Source of the DNA: Fidelibacterota bacterium TCS52
Lineage (GTDB): Bacteria > Fidelibacterota > Fidelibacteria > Fidelibacterales > Fidelibacteraceae
DNA: 47,948 nucleotides
Assembly: GCA_001577215.1 (NCBI GenBank)
Contig: LSCC01000025.1
Span: 1 to 47,948, forward strand
Direction of reading: 5' to 3'
In this document: positions 8,096 to 17,307 of the stretch, one piece after another
Position numbering within the stretch: the stretch's first letter is position 1
Layout of the letters: each line of letters starts with the position of its first letter
The notes under the pieces: generated by a model
Told to the model about the DNA's origin: nothing
Seen by the model: the letters and a program-made list of their open reading frames with translations, nothing else
Databases searched by the model: none
Made by a program: the position numbers and the translations under genes

Positions 8096-9244
8096 ATGAG
8101 TAAAATAAATTTCATAACAGCAGGCGAAAGTCACGGGCCAATGTTAACGGCAATAATTAATGGTTTACCGGCCGGATTTCAAATTGATATTGAAAAAATA
8201 AATGAGCAGTTATTCAAGAGACAGCAAGGATATGGCCGTGGTGAAAGAATGAAAATTGAAAAAGATAGTGTGAATATATTGTCTGGTGTTCGTAATTCTG
8301 TAACGCTTGGTTCACCGATTACTTTACAGATCACTAATCATGATTTTTCAAATTGGAAAGATACAATGGACCCAATACTACCGGATACAAAAAATGAAAA
8401 AGTCGAAATTCCTCGTCCGGGTCATGCTGATTATGTTGGTGTGAAAAAATATGGATTTGATGATGTTCGAAATGTGCTTGAAAGATCTTCAGCAAGAGAA
8501 ACGGCAATTAGAGTCGCAGTTGGAGCTTTATGCCGTCAATTTTTAGAAAATATAGAGATAGAATTTTATAGTCATGTTACTCAAATCGGAAAAACATCAA
8601 TTAGTGAAACTAATTTTAATGACAAATTGCTTGAATTAGCAAATAATTCATCAGTTCATTGTATAGAAAAAGATACTACAGAAAAAATGGAAAAGGAAAT
8701 TGATGAAGCAAAATCTAATGGTGATTCAGTTGGTGGAATATTCCAAATAGTGGTGAAAAATTTGCCAATTGGGTTAGGTAGTTATATTCATTGGGATGAA
8801 AGATTGTCCTCAAAAATATCAGCGCATATTTTAGGAATTCCGGCAATAAAAGGCATAGAATTTGGCAAAGGGTTTAATTCTGCAGGAATAAAAGGAAAAA
8901 ATTATCACGATGAATTTATTATAAAGAATGGAAATATATCACGAAATTCAAATAATGCCGGAGGACTTGAAGGTGGGATGACAAATAGTGAGTCATTAGT
9001 AATAAATGTTGTAATGAAGCCAATTCCTACTTTAACAAGTCCATTACAAAGTTTTAATATTAAAACAAAAGAAAAGGTTGTTGCTCATAAGGAAAGAACC
9101 GATTCATGTGCCGTACCTGCTGCAAGTGTAGTAGCTGAAAATGTTATTGCCATTCCGTTATTAGATGCGTTTCTGGAAAGATTCGGAGGAGATTCTTGGA
9201 ATATAGTTAATAAAAGATTTAGAGATAGAAATGATATAAATTAG
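8096..9244 (+). CDS. aroC: Chorismate synthase
   Basis: This 382-residue enzyme carries out the last common step, removing phosphate from EPSP with reduced FMN to give chorismate. Signatures: TAGESHGPMLTAIINGLPAG at the N-terminus, QQGYGRGERM, RPGHADYVGVKKY, VLERSSARETA with its conserved Arg residues, GGLEGGMTN and a C-terminal ERTDSCAVPAASVV. Length and motifs are intact. It is 37 bases downstream of aroE and followed by a small membrane-protein gene. Confidence 0.97.
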   Translation: MSKINFITAGESHGPMLTAIINGLPAGFQIDIEKINEQLFKRQQGYGRGERMKIEKDSVNILSGVRNSVTLGSPITLQITNHDFSNWKDTMDPILPDTKNEKVEIPRPGHADYVGVKKYGFDDVRNVLERSSARETAIRVAVGALCRQFLENIEIEFYSHVTQIGKTSISETNFNDKLLELANNSSVHCIEKDTTEKMEKEIDEAKSNGDSVGGIFQIVVKNLPIGLGSYIHWDERLSSKISAHILGIPAIKGIEFGKGFNSAGIKGKNYHDEFIIKNGNISRNSNNAGGLEGGMTNSESLVINVVMKPIPTLTSPLQSFNIKTKEKVVAHKERTDSCAVPAASVVAENVIAIPLLDAFLERFGGDSWNIVNKRFRDRNDIN

Positions 9245-9297
9245 TTTCATATTTAATTAATTATTTTTAAATTAAATTCAAGTTAAATGGAGAGAAT

Positions 9298-9663
9298 ATG
9301 AAAAAACGAGAAATAAAATCAATAAAGGAAACAATAGTAAAAGAATTTAGCAATTTATCTCCCGCAGAAGAACATTCAATATTAGAGTCGAATGATTTTG
9401 AATTTATTAAAAGACAAATAAAAAACCTGGAAAAAGATAAAAGAGTATTTGTTATTTCTGGTACTATTGTTATGGCACTTATTTTAATTCTTCTTGTATT
9501 TTTCTTTAAAGATAAACAAATTGGTGAATGGCTTTATTTTGTATATTTAGTAATTGCTGTTGTTTTATCTGTAAAAGTATCTCTAAGTTATGAAAAAATC
9601 AAAAGAAAACTATCACTTTTTAGAATATTAAAATCTTATTATGACAATAAGAATAATATTTAA
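9298..9663 (+). CDS. Small two-helix membrane protein inside the aro operon
   Basis: I do not recognise a family. The 121-residue product begins with a charged, probably helical region (~residues 1-44, rich in Lys and Glu), then two hydrophobic segments, VISGTIVMALILILLVFFF and LYFVYLVIAVVLSVKV, and a basic tail. The start is supported by TGGAGAG ending about 4 bases upstream. It sits 53 bases after aroC and 22 before aroK on the same strand, so it is very likely cotranscribed with chorismate-pathway genes. Nothing in the sequence suggests enzymatic activity; a membrane anchor or a simple passenger gene are both possible. Confidence 0.7.
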   Translation: MKKREIKSIKETIVKEFSNLSPAEEHSILESNDFEFIKRQIKNLEKDKRVFVISGTIVMALILILLVFFFKDKQIGEWLYFVYLVIAVVLSVKVSLSYEKIKRKLSLFRILKSYYDNKNNI

Positions 9664-9685
9664 TTTTAATTAAATTTTAAATAAA

Positions 9686-10195
9686 ATGAATTATTTTCTT
9701 ATTGGAATGATGGGTACTGGGAAAACATCTATTGGGAAATTGTTAGCTGATGATTTTAATTATAATTTTGTTGACCTTGATCGTGAAATAGAGATAGCTG
9801 TTGGAATGAAAATTAATAATATTTTCGACAGATACAGTGAAAAATATTTTAGGAAATTAGAACTAAAAATCTCGCGGAAAATTATTAGAAAATCAGGAAA
9901 TAATGTTATTGCTACAGGTGGCGGGTTTGCTATAAATGAAAATAATTTTAAATGGATGAAAAATATTGGAAGCATTATCTGGTTAAAAACATCTGCAGAT
10001 ACGATTTATAAAAGAATTCATTCAAATAAAGATCGCCCGTTATTAGTAAATCCAACTATTCATTCAATTGAAAAAATATTATCTGAACGGATTAAATATT
10101 ATAAAAAGGCCGAGTATCATATTGATACAAATAATAAATCCTTAAAATCTGTTGAAAATAAAATAATTAGTGAAATTAAATATAATAAATTGTAA
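9686..10195 (+). CDS. aroK: Shikimate kinase
   Basis: A 169-residue P-loop kinase that phosphorylates shikimate with ATP. It shows Walker A GMMGTGKTS (residues 7-15), VDLDREIE with the shikimate-binding Asp, FRKLE (conserved Arg), ATGGGFA (substrate-binding glycines) and KDRPLL in the lid. Length is typical. It lies 22 bases after the small membrane-protein gene and 39 before aroB, the common aroK-aroB pairing. Confidence 0.95.
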   Translation: MNYFLIGMMGTGKTSIGKLLADDFNYNFVDLDREIEIAVGMKINNIFDRYSEKYFRKLELKISRKIIRKSGNNVIATGGGFAINENNFKWMKNIGSIIWLKTSADTIYKRIHSNKDRPLLVNPTIHSIEKILSERIKYYKKAEYHIDTNNKSLKSVENKIISEIKYNKL

Positions 10196-10234
10196 ATTAT
10201 AATCAAGAAATACAAAAAATTTTATTAGGAAATC

Positions 10235-11347
10235 ATGCAAAAAATTCAAGTTGATCTACACGAAAGAAGTTACAATGTCATTATAGGTAATAATATCTTA
10301 AAAGGAATTGGAAAGATAATTAAAAAATACGCAATAAGTAAAAATATTGCTTTAATATCGAGTGAACATGTTACAGAATTATATGAAAATACAGTGGAAA
10401 AATCACTCATTGAGAATGGATATAAAGTCCATTTCATTAAGATGCCAAGTGGAGAAAAGAACAAGAATTTAAAAACTGTTCAATATTTATATGATAAAAT
10501 TTTAGATTTAAATTTTGATAGAAGTTCTGTCATTATTGCTTTAGGTGGTGGTGTACTTGGCGATACTGCTGGATTTGTAGCAGCAACCATATTTCGTGGA
10601 ATAGAATTAATTCAAATTCCCACTACTTTATTGTCGCAAGTAGATTCATCTATTGGTGGAAAAGTTGGAATAAATCATGAACGTGGGAAAAATTTGGTGG
10701 GTGCATTTTATCAACCGAAAGTTGTGATAGTTGATCCTAATGTTTTAAAAACATTGGAATTTAGAGAAAGAGTTTCTGGATTTGGAGAAGTAATAAAATA
10801 TGGTATTATTAAAGACAGAATATTCACAAATTTCCTTTTGGAAAATTATAAAGATATTTTGTTATTGAAGAATATGGATTATGTAAATTATGCTATTTCA
10901 CGTTCAATAGAGATTAAATCTGCAATAGTATCTGCTGATGAAAAAGAAAGTTTATTGAGAATGATCTTGAATTTTGGTCATACAATCGGTCATGCAATTG
11001 AAGTTACAGAAGGATATGGTAAATTTACACATGGAGAAGCTGTGATCGTGGGAATATGTGCTGCGATTAAATTGAGTACTGATATTGGAATATTGGATAC
11101 TAATGAAGCTGAAAAATTAATAAATAATTTGAAAAAAATTCCCGTTGTTCCATCTGTGAATCATTTAGATGAAGAAAAAATATTAGAGGCGATTTATTAC
11201 GATAAAAAAATTAAAAATGGAAAAGTAAGATTTGTTCTATTAAATAAAATTGGAGAAACAGAGATAAGAGATGATGTTTCCGATGAACAAATAATTGAGG
11301 TAATTAAATGGATAAAGGAGTTAAATTTTGACTCATCAATCTCATGA
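10235..11347 (+). CDS. aroB: 3-dehydroquinate synthase
   Basis: This 370-residue NAD- and metal-dependent enzyme closes DAHP to 3-dehydroquinate, the second step of the pathway. Signatures: SGEKNKNLKT, ALGGGVLGDTAGFVAAT, IPTTLLSQVDSSIGGK, KNLVGAFYQP, and the zinc-ligand regions GEVIKYG, LNFGHTIGHAIE and HGEAVIVG. The last 20 bases overlap the start of aroQ, which suggests translational coupling. Confidence 0.96.
   Translation: MQKIQVDLHERSYNVIIGNNILKGIGKIIKKYAISKNIALISSEHVTELYENTVEKSLIENGYKVHFIKMPSGEKNKNLKTVQYLYDKILDLNFDRSSVIIALGGGVLGDTAGFVAATIFRGIELIQIPTTLLSQVDSSIGGKVGINHERGKNLVGAFYQPKVVIVDPNVLKTLEFRERVSGFGEVIKYGIIKDRIFTNFLLENYKDILLLKNMDYVNYAISRSIEIKSAIVSADEKESLLRMILNFGHTIGHAIEVTEGYGKFTHGEAVIVGICAAIKLSTDIGILDTNEAEKLINNLKKIPVVPSVNHLDEEKILEAIYYDKKIKNGKVRFVLLNKIGETEIRDDVSDEQIIEVIKWIKELNFDSSIS
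11315..11320 (+). promoter_or_regulatory. Shine-Dalgarno site inside aroB that sets the aroQ TTG start
   Basis: AAGGAG at 11315-11320 lies seven bases before TTG 11328. No ATG or GTG is available in the aroQ frame before the conserved HGPNLNMLG motif, so this ribosome site decides the start and makes a 20-base overlap with aroB. Confidence 0.75.
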
Positions 11348-11786
11348 TATTTTGAAAATTTTGATTCTTCACGGGCCAAATTTGAATATGTTGGGAAGTA
11401 GAGATCCCAAATTATACGGTAGATTAACGTTGGATAAATTGAATAAAAAAATTCGTGAAAAGGCGAAGGAGTTGAATGTTACTGTAAAAATTCATCAATT
11501 CAATTCTGAAGAAAAAATAATAACAACATTACATCGACAACGAAAAATATGTGATGGCGTGATAATTAATCCGGCTGCATTTACACATTATAGTTTTGCC
11601 ATTCGTGATGCAATTGAATTGATAAAAATTCCTGTGGTGGAAGTGCATTTGTCAAATATTTATAAACGAGAAAATTTTAGAAAAATTTCTGTAACGAAAG
11701 ATGTTTGTATTCACCAAATTTACGGTAAAAAAGAAAATAGTTATTTAGAAGGTTTGGAATATTTGGTTGGATATTTGAATGGATAA
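11328..11786 (+). CDS. aroQ: 3-dehydroquinate dehydratase, type II
   Basis: The 152-residue protein starts at TTG 11328, set by AAGGAG at 11315-11320. It dehydrates 3-dehydroquinate to 3-dehydroshikimate. Type II features: ILHGPNLNMLGSRDP at the N-terminus, KLYGRLT with the catalytic Tyr after the conserved Arg, INPAAFTHYSFAIRDA and VEVHLSNIY with the catalytic His. It departs from the usual pattern at SNIYKRENFR, where SNxHxRE is common, and in QFNSEE where QSNxEG is common; both are outside the core triad. It completes the set of pathway steps two to seven in this cluster. Confidence 0.93.
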   Translation: MTHQSHDILKILILHGPNLNMLGSRDPKLYGRLTLDKLNKKIREKAKELNVTVKIHQFNSEEKIITTLHRQRKICDGVIINPAAFTHYSFAIRDAIELIKIPVVEVHLSNIYKRENFRKISVTKDVCIHQIYGKKENSYLEGLEYLVGYLNG

Positions 11787-11801
11787 AAAAATGGGAATTA
11801 A

Positions 11802-12341
11802 TTGAAAAATTTAAAAGAGAAAAAAATAAAAAGTGAAAATATTTTTAATGGTGTACTTTTAAATGTTAAAAAAGATATGGTTGAATTACCAAACGGTAAA
11901 GAGACTGTACGTGAATATATTGTGCATCCGGGAGCTGTCGTACTTGTTGCATTTTTACCTAATGGAAATATTATTTTGGAAAGACAATTTCGTTATCCGG
12001 CTGGAGAAATTTTTATTGAATTACCGGCAGGAAAAATTGATGTTGGTGAAAATTTAGAAGATACAGCGAAACGAGAAATGGCTGAAGAAACCGGTTATCA
12101 TCCGAACAATTTGGAATATATGGGGAAATTATATCCTGGAATTGGTTATTCTGATGAAGTGATTTATATTTATAAAGCATATGATTTGGAAAAAAGAAAT
12201 ATTAGTTGTGATGATGATGAATTTATTGAAATATTCGATGTCCCATTTCAAACAGCTTATCAGATGGTAATGGATGGTGAAATTGTTGATGCAAAGTCAA
12301 TGATTGGGATTATAATAGTAAAAGAGAAGTTAGATCTATAG
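11802..12341 (+). CDS. Nudix hydrolase, ADP-ribose pyrophosphatase type
   Basis: A 179-residue protein with a perfect Nudix box at residues 77-99 (GKIDVGE, then REMAEETGY). The flanking text (ELPNGKETVREYIVHPGAVV, ERQFRYPAGEIFIELPAGK, PGIGYSDEVIYIY) matches the NudF/ADP-ribose pyrophosphatase group, which splits ADP-ribose into AMP and ribose-5-phosphate. The start appears to be TTG 11802: the ATG at 11791 is out of frame and hits a stop, and the next in-frame Met would cut conserved sequence. It begins 15 bases after aroQ and is probably cotranscribed, with no obvious metabolic link. Confidence 0.88.
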   Translation: MKNLKEKKIKSENIFNGVLLNVKKDMVELPNGKETVREYIVHPGAVVLVAFLPNGNIILERQFRYPAGEIFIELPAGKIDVGENLEDTAKREMAEETGYHPNNLEYMGKLYPGIGYSDEVIYIYKAYDLEKRNISCDDDEFIEIFDVPFQTAYQMVMDGEIVDAKSMIGIIIVKEKLDL

Positions 12342-12399
12342 ATAAAATTTCTAATAACTTATTTTCAATAAATAACAATTAGCAATTAATATTAAATTA

Positions 12400-13317
12400 A
12401 TGAATTTTTCATACTCTAAAATAATTCAATTACAAAAGAAATTAAATGTTGATTTAATTGGGGTTGTGAAATCGGAGCATTTAAAAAAAGATGAAAATAT
12501 TTTTAACGATTGGTTAAAAAACAATCATTATGCTAATATGAATTGGATGAAAAATAATTTTGAAAAACGAACAAATCCACAATTATTATTTCCGATCACT
12601 AAATCAGTAATTGTTATTGGTATGAATTATTTTAATGATATTCAACAAAGCAGGTCAGACAATTTGTTAGTTTCAAAATATGTTACAAAAGTTGATTATC
12701 ATAAATTTTTAAAACAAAAACTATATTTATTGCTAAAAGAAATGAAGAATATTGACAGTTCAATTAAAGGAAAAATATGTGTTGATACATCACCGATTTT
12801 GGAAAAGGCATGGGGAATTAAGGCTGGATTGGGTTGGCGAGGGAAAAATTCTTTACTTATTTCGTCTGAATATGGTTCGTGGATTTTCTTGGGAATTTTA
12901 CTTGTTAATGTGAAGTTTAATAAATATTCTAAGCAGAAAAAAAACTTATGTGTAGATTGTAATTTATGTGTAGAAAGTTGTCCAACTAAAGCAATTTTAG
13001 AAGACAATAAAATCGATGCAAAAAAATGTATTTCCTATTTAACTGTAGAAAATAATGATGAAGAACTTTCAGAAGATTTGAGTTTAAATAATTGGATATA
13101 TGGATGCGATGTTTGTCAAGGTGTGTGTCCATATAATCAAAAAAATGCAAAAGAGTCAACGCATTTAGAATTTAGTTCCAAAGATGAATTACATAATAAA
13201 TCGAAAAAATATTGGGAAAACATATCAAAATTGAAATATAGAAAGATTAAGAAAAACACAGCCATGAAAAGAAGGAAATTTTTGTTTATTTTAAGAAATA
13301 TTAATCATAACTTATGA
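12400..13317 (+). CDS. queG: Epoxyqueuosine reductase
   Basis: This 305-residue cobalamin and iron-sulfur enzyme makes queuosine from epoxyqueuosine in tRNA. The catalytic Asp is Asp129 in CVDTSPILEKAWG, followed by AGLGWRGKNSLLI. Two 4Fe-4S sites are read in CVDCNLCVESCP and GCDVCQGVCPYN, with the family motif KKCISYLTVE between them. It is the short form without C-terminal HEAT repeats. It starts 58 bases after the Nudix gene without a clear ribosome site. No other queuosine gene is in the window. Confidence 0.94.
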   Translation: MNFSYSKIIQLQKKLNVDLIGVVKSEHLKKDENIFNDWLKNNHYANMNWMKNNFEKRTNPQLLFPITKSVIVIGMNYFNDIQQSRSDNLLVSKYVTKVDYHKFLKQKLYLLLKEMKNIDSSIKGKICVDTSPILEKAWGIKAGLGWRGKNSLLISSEYGSWIFLGILLVNVKFNKYSKQKKNLCVDCNLCVESCPTKAILEDNKIDAKKCISYLTVENNDEELSEDLSLNNWIYGCDVCQGVCPYNQKNAKESTHLEFSSKDELHNKSKKYWENISKLKYRKIKKNTAMKRRKFLFILRNINHNL

Positions 13318-13353
13318 TGAAAAAATAAAAATATATTAATTGGAGCGAATTTA

Positions 13354-15537
13354 ATGAATAAGGGGAAAATAGAAATATTGCAGAAGATCTCTAACGGTGA
13401 ATGTTATGATCCACATTCAGTATTGGGAATTCACGAGAATTCATCTCTTGAAAAAGTAATAAGGATTTATCAACAAAACGCAAAAGAGGTTTCTATCCAA
13501 ACACTGGATTCTTACAAGAAACAATATAAATTAAAAAAAACAAGTGTAAAAGATGTCTGGGAAGTATCCATTAAGAGAAAAAGATTTTTCACATATAAAG
13601 TTATAGTTACATATAATAATGGTGATAATTATAATTATATAGATCCCTATCAATTTGTTCCAACGATTACTGAAGAAGATTTATATCTATTTGGCAAGGG
13701 AGACAATCATTTTGTTTATGAAAAATTAGGAGCTAACCCCAAAACGATTGATAAAATAAATGGAGTAAGTTTTACTGTTTGGGCTCCGTCTGCTCTTCGT
13801 GTAAGTGTTATTGGAAATTTTAACCTGTGGAATGGATTGCTTCATCAGATGAGAAGTTTAGGTAGTTCTGGTGTTTGGGAAATTTTCATTCCGAAAATTG
13901 AAGCAGGTGAATTATATAAATTTGAAATATTAACCCAATCAGATGGATTAAAAATAAAATCAGATCCTTATGGAAAATATTTTCAAATGAGACCTAATAA
14001 TGCTTCAATAGTTTATAAATCAAAATATAAATGGAAAGATAAAGAATATTTTAATAACAAACCTGAAAATGTAAGTGATAAGCCAATGAATATTTATGAA
14101 GTTCATTTGGGCTCTTGGAAAAGAGATGAAAATTGGGAATGGTACTCTTATCGTGAAATTGCTCCAAAATTAATTGAACATGTGAAAAAATTAGGATTTA
14201 CACATATTGAATTTATGCCGTTGGCTGAATATCCTTTTGACGGATCTTGGGGTTATCAAGTTACCGGGTATTATGCTTTGACAAGTAGATTTGGCACACC
14301 GGATGATTTTAAATATTTAGTTGATCAGTGTCATCAAAATGGAATTGGAGTAATTATGGATTGGGTTCCTGCTCATTTTCCAAAAGATGATTTTGCATTA
14401 CGAAGATTTGACGGGACTGCGCTCTATGAACATGAAGACCCGAAAAAAGGAAAACACCCCGACTGGGGAACTTTAATTTTTAATTATGGTCGTAATGAAG
14501 TAAAGAATTTTCTGCTTTCCAATGCAATTTATCTTTTAAAAGAATTTCACATCGACGGATTAAGAATTGATGCTGTTGCAAGTATGATATATCTGGATTA
14601 TAGTAGAAATGAAGGCGAATGGATTCCAAATAAATATGGCGGGAATGAAAATTTAGAAGCAATTAGTTTCATGAAACATTTAACAACAGTTATTGGTAAA
14701 TATTATCCAAATGCTCTAATTATTGCGGAAGAATCTACAGCTTGGGGAGGGGTCAGTAATCCTGTTCATAACGGAGGATTGGGATTTGATTATAAATGGA
14801 ATATGGGCTGGATGAATGATTTTTTAGAATATATGAAAAAAGATCCTATTCATAGGAAATATCACCATAATGAATTAACTTTTTCAATGCTTTACGCATA
14901 TACGGAAAAATTTATTTTGGTTTTAAGCCACGATGAAATTGTTCATGGAAAAGGTTCACTTCTAAGTAAAATGCCAGGTGATGATTGGCAAAAATTTGCT
15001 AATTTCAAATTGATGCTTGCATTTATGTATTCTCATCCGGGTAAAAAATTATTATTTATGGGTTCAGAACTTGCTCCTTGGAATGAATGGAATGAAATGC
15101 AGGGTGTTCAGTGGGAATTATCACAATGGTCGCCACATAAAAATGCAGAAATATTTTTAACTAAGTTGAATTATTTGTATTTACAAGAACCTGCACTTTG
15201 GGAAAATGACAATGATCCAACAGGATTTGAATGGATAGATAGTAATAATTCTAATCAGTCAATCGTAAGTTTTATTAGACATGGTAAAAAGAAAAATAAT
15301 GATTTGATTATAATATGTAATTTCACACCTGAAACATATTTTGATTTTCGACTTGGTGTAAATAAAAAAGGGAAATATAAAGAAATTTTCAATACTGATA
15401 ATAAAGATTTTAACGGAAGTGGAGTGATTCAAAATGGAATTCACGAAACGGAGGATGTTAATTGGAATGGAAAGGATCAGTCAATTGTTTTTGGTTTACC
15501 ACCATTAGGAACTGTAATTTTTAAGAAGGTAAATTAA
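13354..15537 (+). CDS. glgB: 1,4-alpha-glucan branching enzyme
   Basis: The 727-residue GH13 enzyme introduces alpha-1,6 branches into glycogen. Residues ~10-100 form the extra N-terminal beta domain, ~120-215 the CBM48 domain (NGVSFTVWAPSALRVSVIG), then the barrel. Catalytic residues align with the E. coli enzyme by spacing: Asp406 in GLRIDAV, Glu459 in IAEEST and Asp527 in LSHDEIVHG. The start has TTGGAGCG about 6 bases upstream. No other glycogen gene is nearby. Confidence 0.97.
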   Translation: MNKGKIEILQKISNGECYDPHSVLGIHENSSLEKVIRIYQQNAKEVSIQTLDSYKKQYKLKKTSVKDVWEVSIKRKRFFTYKVIVTYNNGDNYNYIDPYQFVPTITEEDLYLFGKGDNHFVYEKLGANPKTIDKINGVSFTVWAPSALRVSVIGNFNLWNGLLHQMRSLGSSGVWEIFIPKIEAGELYKFEILTQSDGLKIKSDPYGKYFQMRPNNASIVYKSKYKWKDKEYFNNKPENVSDKPMNIYEVHLGSWKRDENWEWYSYREIAPKLIEHVKKLGFTHIEFMPLAEYPFDGSWGYQVTGYYALTSRFGTPDDFKYLVDQCHQNGIGVIMDWVPAHFPKDDFALRRFDGTALYEHEDPKKGKHPDWGTLIFNYGRNEVKNFLLSNAIYLLKEFHIDGLRIDAVASMIYLDYSRNEGEWIPNKYGGNENLEAISFMKHLTTVIGKYYPNALIIAEESTAWGGVSNPVHNGGLGFDYKWNMGWMNDFLEYMKKDPIHRKYHHNELTFSMLYAYTEKFILVLSHDEIVHGKGSLLSKMPGDDWQKFANFKLMLAFMYSHPGKKLLFMGSELAPWNEWNEMQGVQWELSQWSPHKNAEIFLTKLNYLYLQEPALWENDNDPTGFEWIDSNNSNQSIVSFIRHGKKKNNDLIIICNFTPETYFDFRLGVNKKGKYKEIFNTDNKDFNGSGVIQNGIHETEDVNWNGKDQSIVFGLPPLGTVIFKKVN

Positions 15538-15577
15538 TGGTAAATATCATGATTTTAATATTTAATGAAGCTTTATT

Positions 15578-17260
15578 ATGAGAAAATGTTTTAAAATAAT
15601 AATTATTTCTGTATTATTAATAGCCAGTTCATTATTTTCTACTCAAATACATGTTTCTATTAATGATCCGATCTATTCATATTTGGATCGAATGGCAACG
15701 ATGGGAATTATTAGGAATATTTTTAATGATGCTTTGCCACTGAATAGAGATGAAATAACAAAATCATTAAAAAAAATATATGAGAAAAAAGATCAGCTTT
15801 CCAAAGTAGATAGAAAAATATTATATGAATATTTCTCAGATTATCGTTATGAACTTAAAGACAAAAAACATTGGAAAATAAAAGAGAATTCCAATACATA
15901 TTTACGATTCAGCAAAATTAAAAATTTTAAAGATGACTTTAATGATATTTTCACTTATAGAAATAATTCCGAAGATTTACATCTTTTTGTTCATGAAAAT
16001 GATAATGAAATGTTATGGTTGGATCTTGACTTTATGGGCAAAATTGAGACACAAAACAAGTCAGTAAGAGAAATAGGTAAAATGGGATTTATAATCTCAT
16101 CGCAAATTGGGGAGCATTTTTCATTATATATGGATGCTTATGAATATGCTCAAACAACGCAGGAGGGATTTGATTATTTGTCTTCTGAAATGAACAATCC
16201 TTTCGACCATATTGTTGAAGATATTTACTTTGCCGACAAATCGGATGCCTATATACAACACATCTCAAAATTAGGAAGTTTTACATTGGGGAAGGAACCA
16301 CTCCATTGGGGAAATTCAAATAATTCAATGATCTTATCTAAATCGGATTCTAATGCATCCTATGCTTTTGTAAAATGGGAACGAAAGTTCTATAAATCAA
16401 AATTTACATTTTTGCACGGTTCCTTATTACCAAAGGATTCATATATTGACTCAATAAGTGAAAGAAAAGCATATAGTAAAAAATACTTAGTCGGACATCG
16501 TTGGGAGTTCATGCCGTGGGACAAATTTCATTTTGGATTTACTGAGATGGTAATTTATGGTGAACGAAATCCGGATTTGACTTATCTTATTCCATCAATC
16601 TTTTTATGGCCTTCGCAACATAATTTAATGGATAGAGATAATACGATGATGTCATTTGAATTTGAGTATTTTCCTTTCGACAAAATGAAACTATATGGAA
16701 GTTGGTTTTTGGATGAATTGAGTTTTGATAAATTGTTCAGGAAATGGTGGGCGAATAAATTTGGCTACCAAATGGGAATACACTTCACACCGAAATTATC
16801 AAAATTATCCACCGATTTTGTTTTTGAATTTACTGCTGTTAGGCCTTGGACATATACACATAAATATTCTATAAATTCTTTTACACACGCGGGTGAAAAT
16901 TTAGGATTTGAATATGGCCCGAATACTCAATTATTTTACATTCAAAACAGATGGTGGATTACAAAAAGACAAACGATGACATTTGAATATCAGTTATTAA
17001 AAAGAGGAATAAAATCAGTTACAGATACGACGAATTATGTTGTTGGGAATGATGCAAATCAAAGTTACGACAATAGAAATCCGAAATATGATATGTCAAC
17101 CGATTGGTTGATGGGAGATATAATCGATGTTCATTCATTTTCAATAAATTGGTATTACCAATTAAGCAATGATATTTATATTAATACTAAATATAAAATA
17201 AGAAAAATTCAGGAAGAAATTGATAATTTTGTATCATTAGAGTTGCATTTTGAATTGTAA
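15578..17260 (+). CDS. Wzi-like capsule-assembly outer-membrane barrel
   Basis: A 560-residue exported protein (signal peptide IIIISVLLIASSLFST). The N-terminal region after the signal, PIYSYLDRMATMGII followed by LPLNRDEI, and the central GKEPLHWGNSNNSMILS match the pattern of Wzi-family proteins, outer-membrane beta barrels that bind surface polysaccharide. The rest is rich in alternating aromatic strands (for example WWANKFGYQMGIHF), as expected for a barrel. It is followed 47 bases later by a GT2 glycosyltransferase, which supports a link to surface polysaccharide, although no complete capsule locus is present. Confidence 0.72.
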   Translation: MRKCFKIIIISVLLIASSLFSTQIHVSINDPIYSYLDRMATMGIIRNIFNDALPLNRDEITKSLKKIYEKKDQLSKVDRKILYEYFSDYRYELKDKKHWKIKENSNTYLRFSKIKNFKDDFNDIFTYRNNSEDLHLFVHENDNEMLWLDLDFMGKIETQNKSVREIGKMGFIISSQIGEHFSLYMDAYEYAQTTQEGFDYLSSEMNNPFDHIVEDIYFADKSDAYIQHISKLGSFTLGKEPLHWGNSNNSMILSKSDSNASYAFVKWERKFYKSKFTFLHGSLLPKDSYIDSISERKAYSKKYLVGHRWEFMPWDKFHFGFTEMVIYGERNPDLTYLIPSIFLWPSQHNLMDRDNTMMSFEFEYFPFDKMKLYGSWFLDELSFDKLFRKWWANKFGYQMGIHFTPKLSKLSTDFVFEFTAVRPWTYTHKYSINSFTHAGENLGFEYGPNTQLFYIQNRWWITKRQTMTFEYQLLKRGIKSVTDTTNYVVGNDANQSYDNRNPKYDMSTDWLMGDIIDVHSFSINWYYQLSNDIYINTKYKIRKIQEEIDNFVSLELHFEL

Positions 17261-17307
17261 TTCATTTTTTAAAACTTATGAAAAATATATAAATTATGGA
17301 GAATGAA

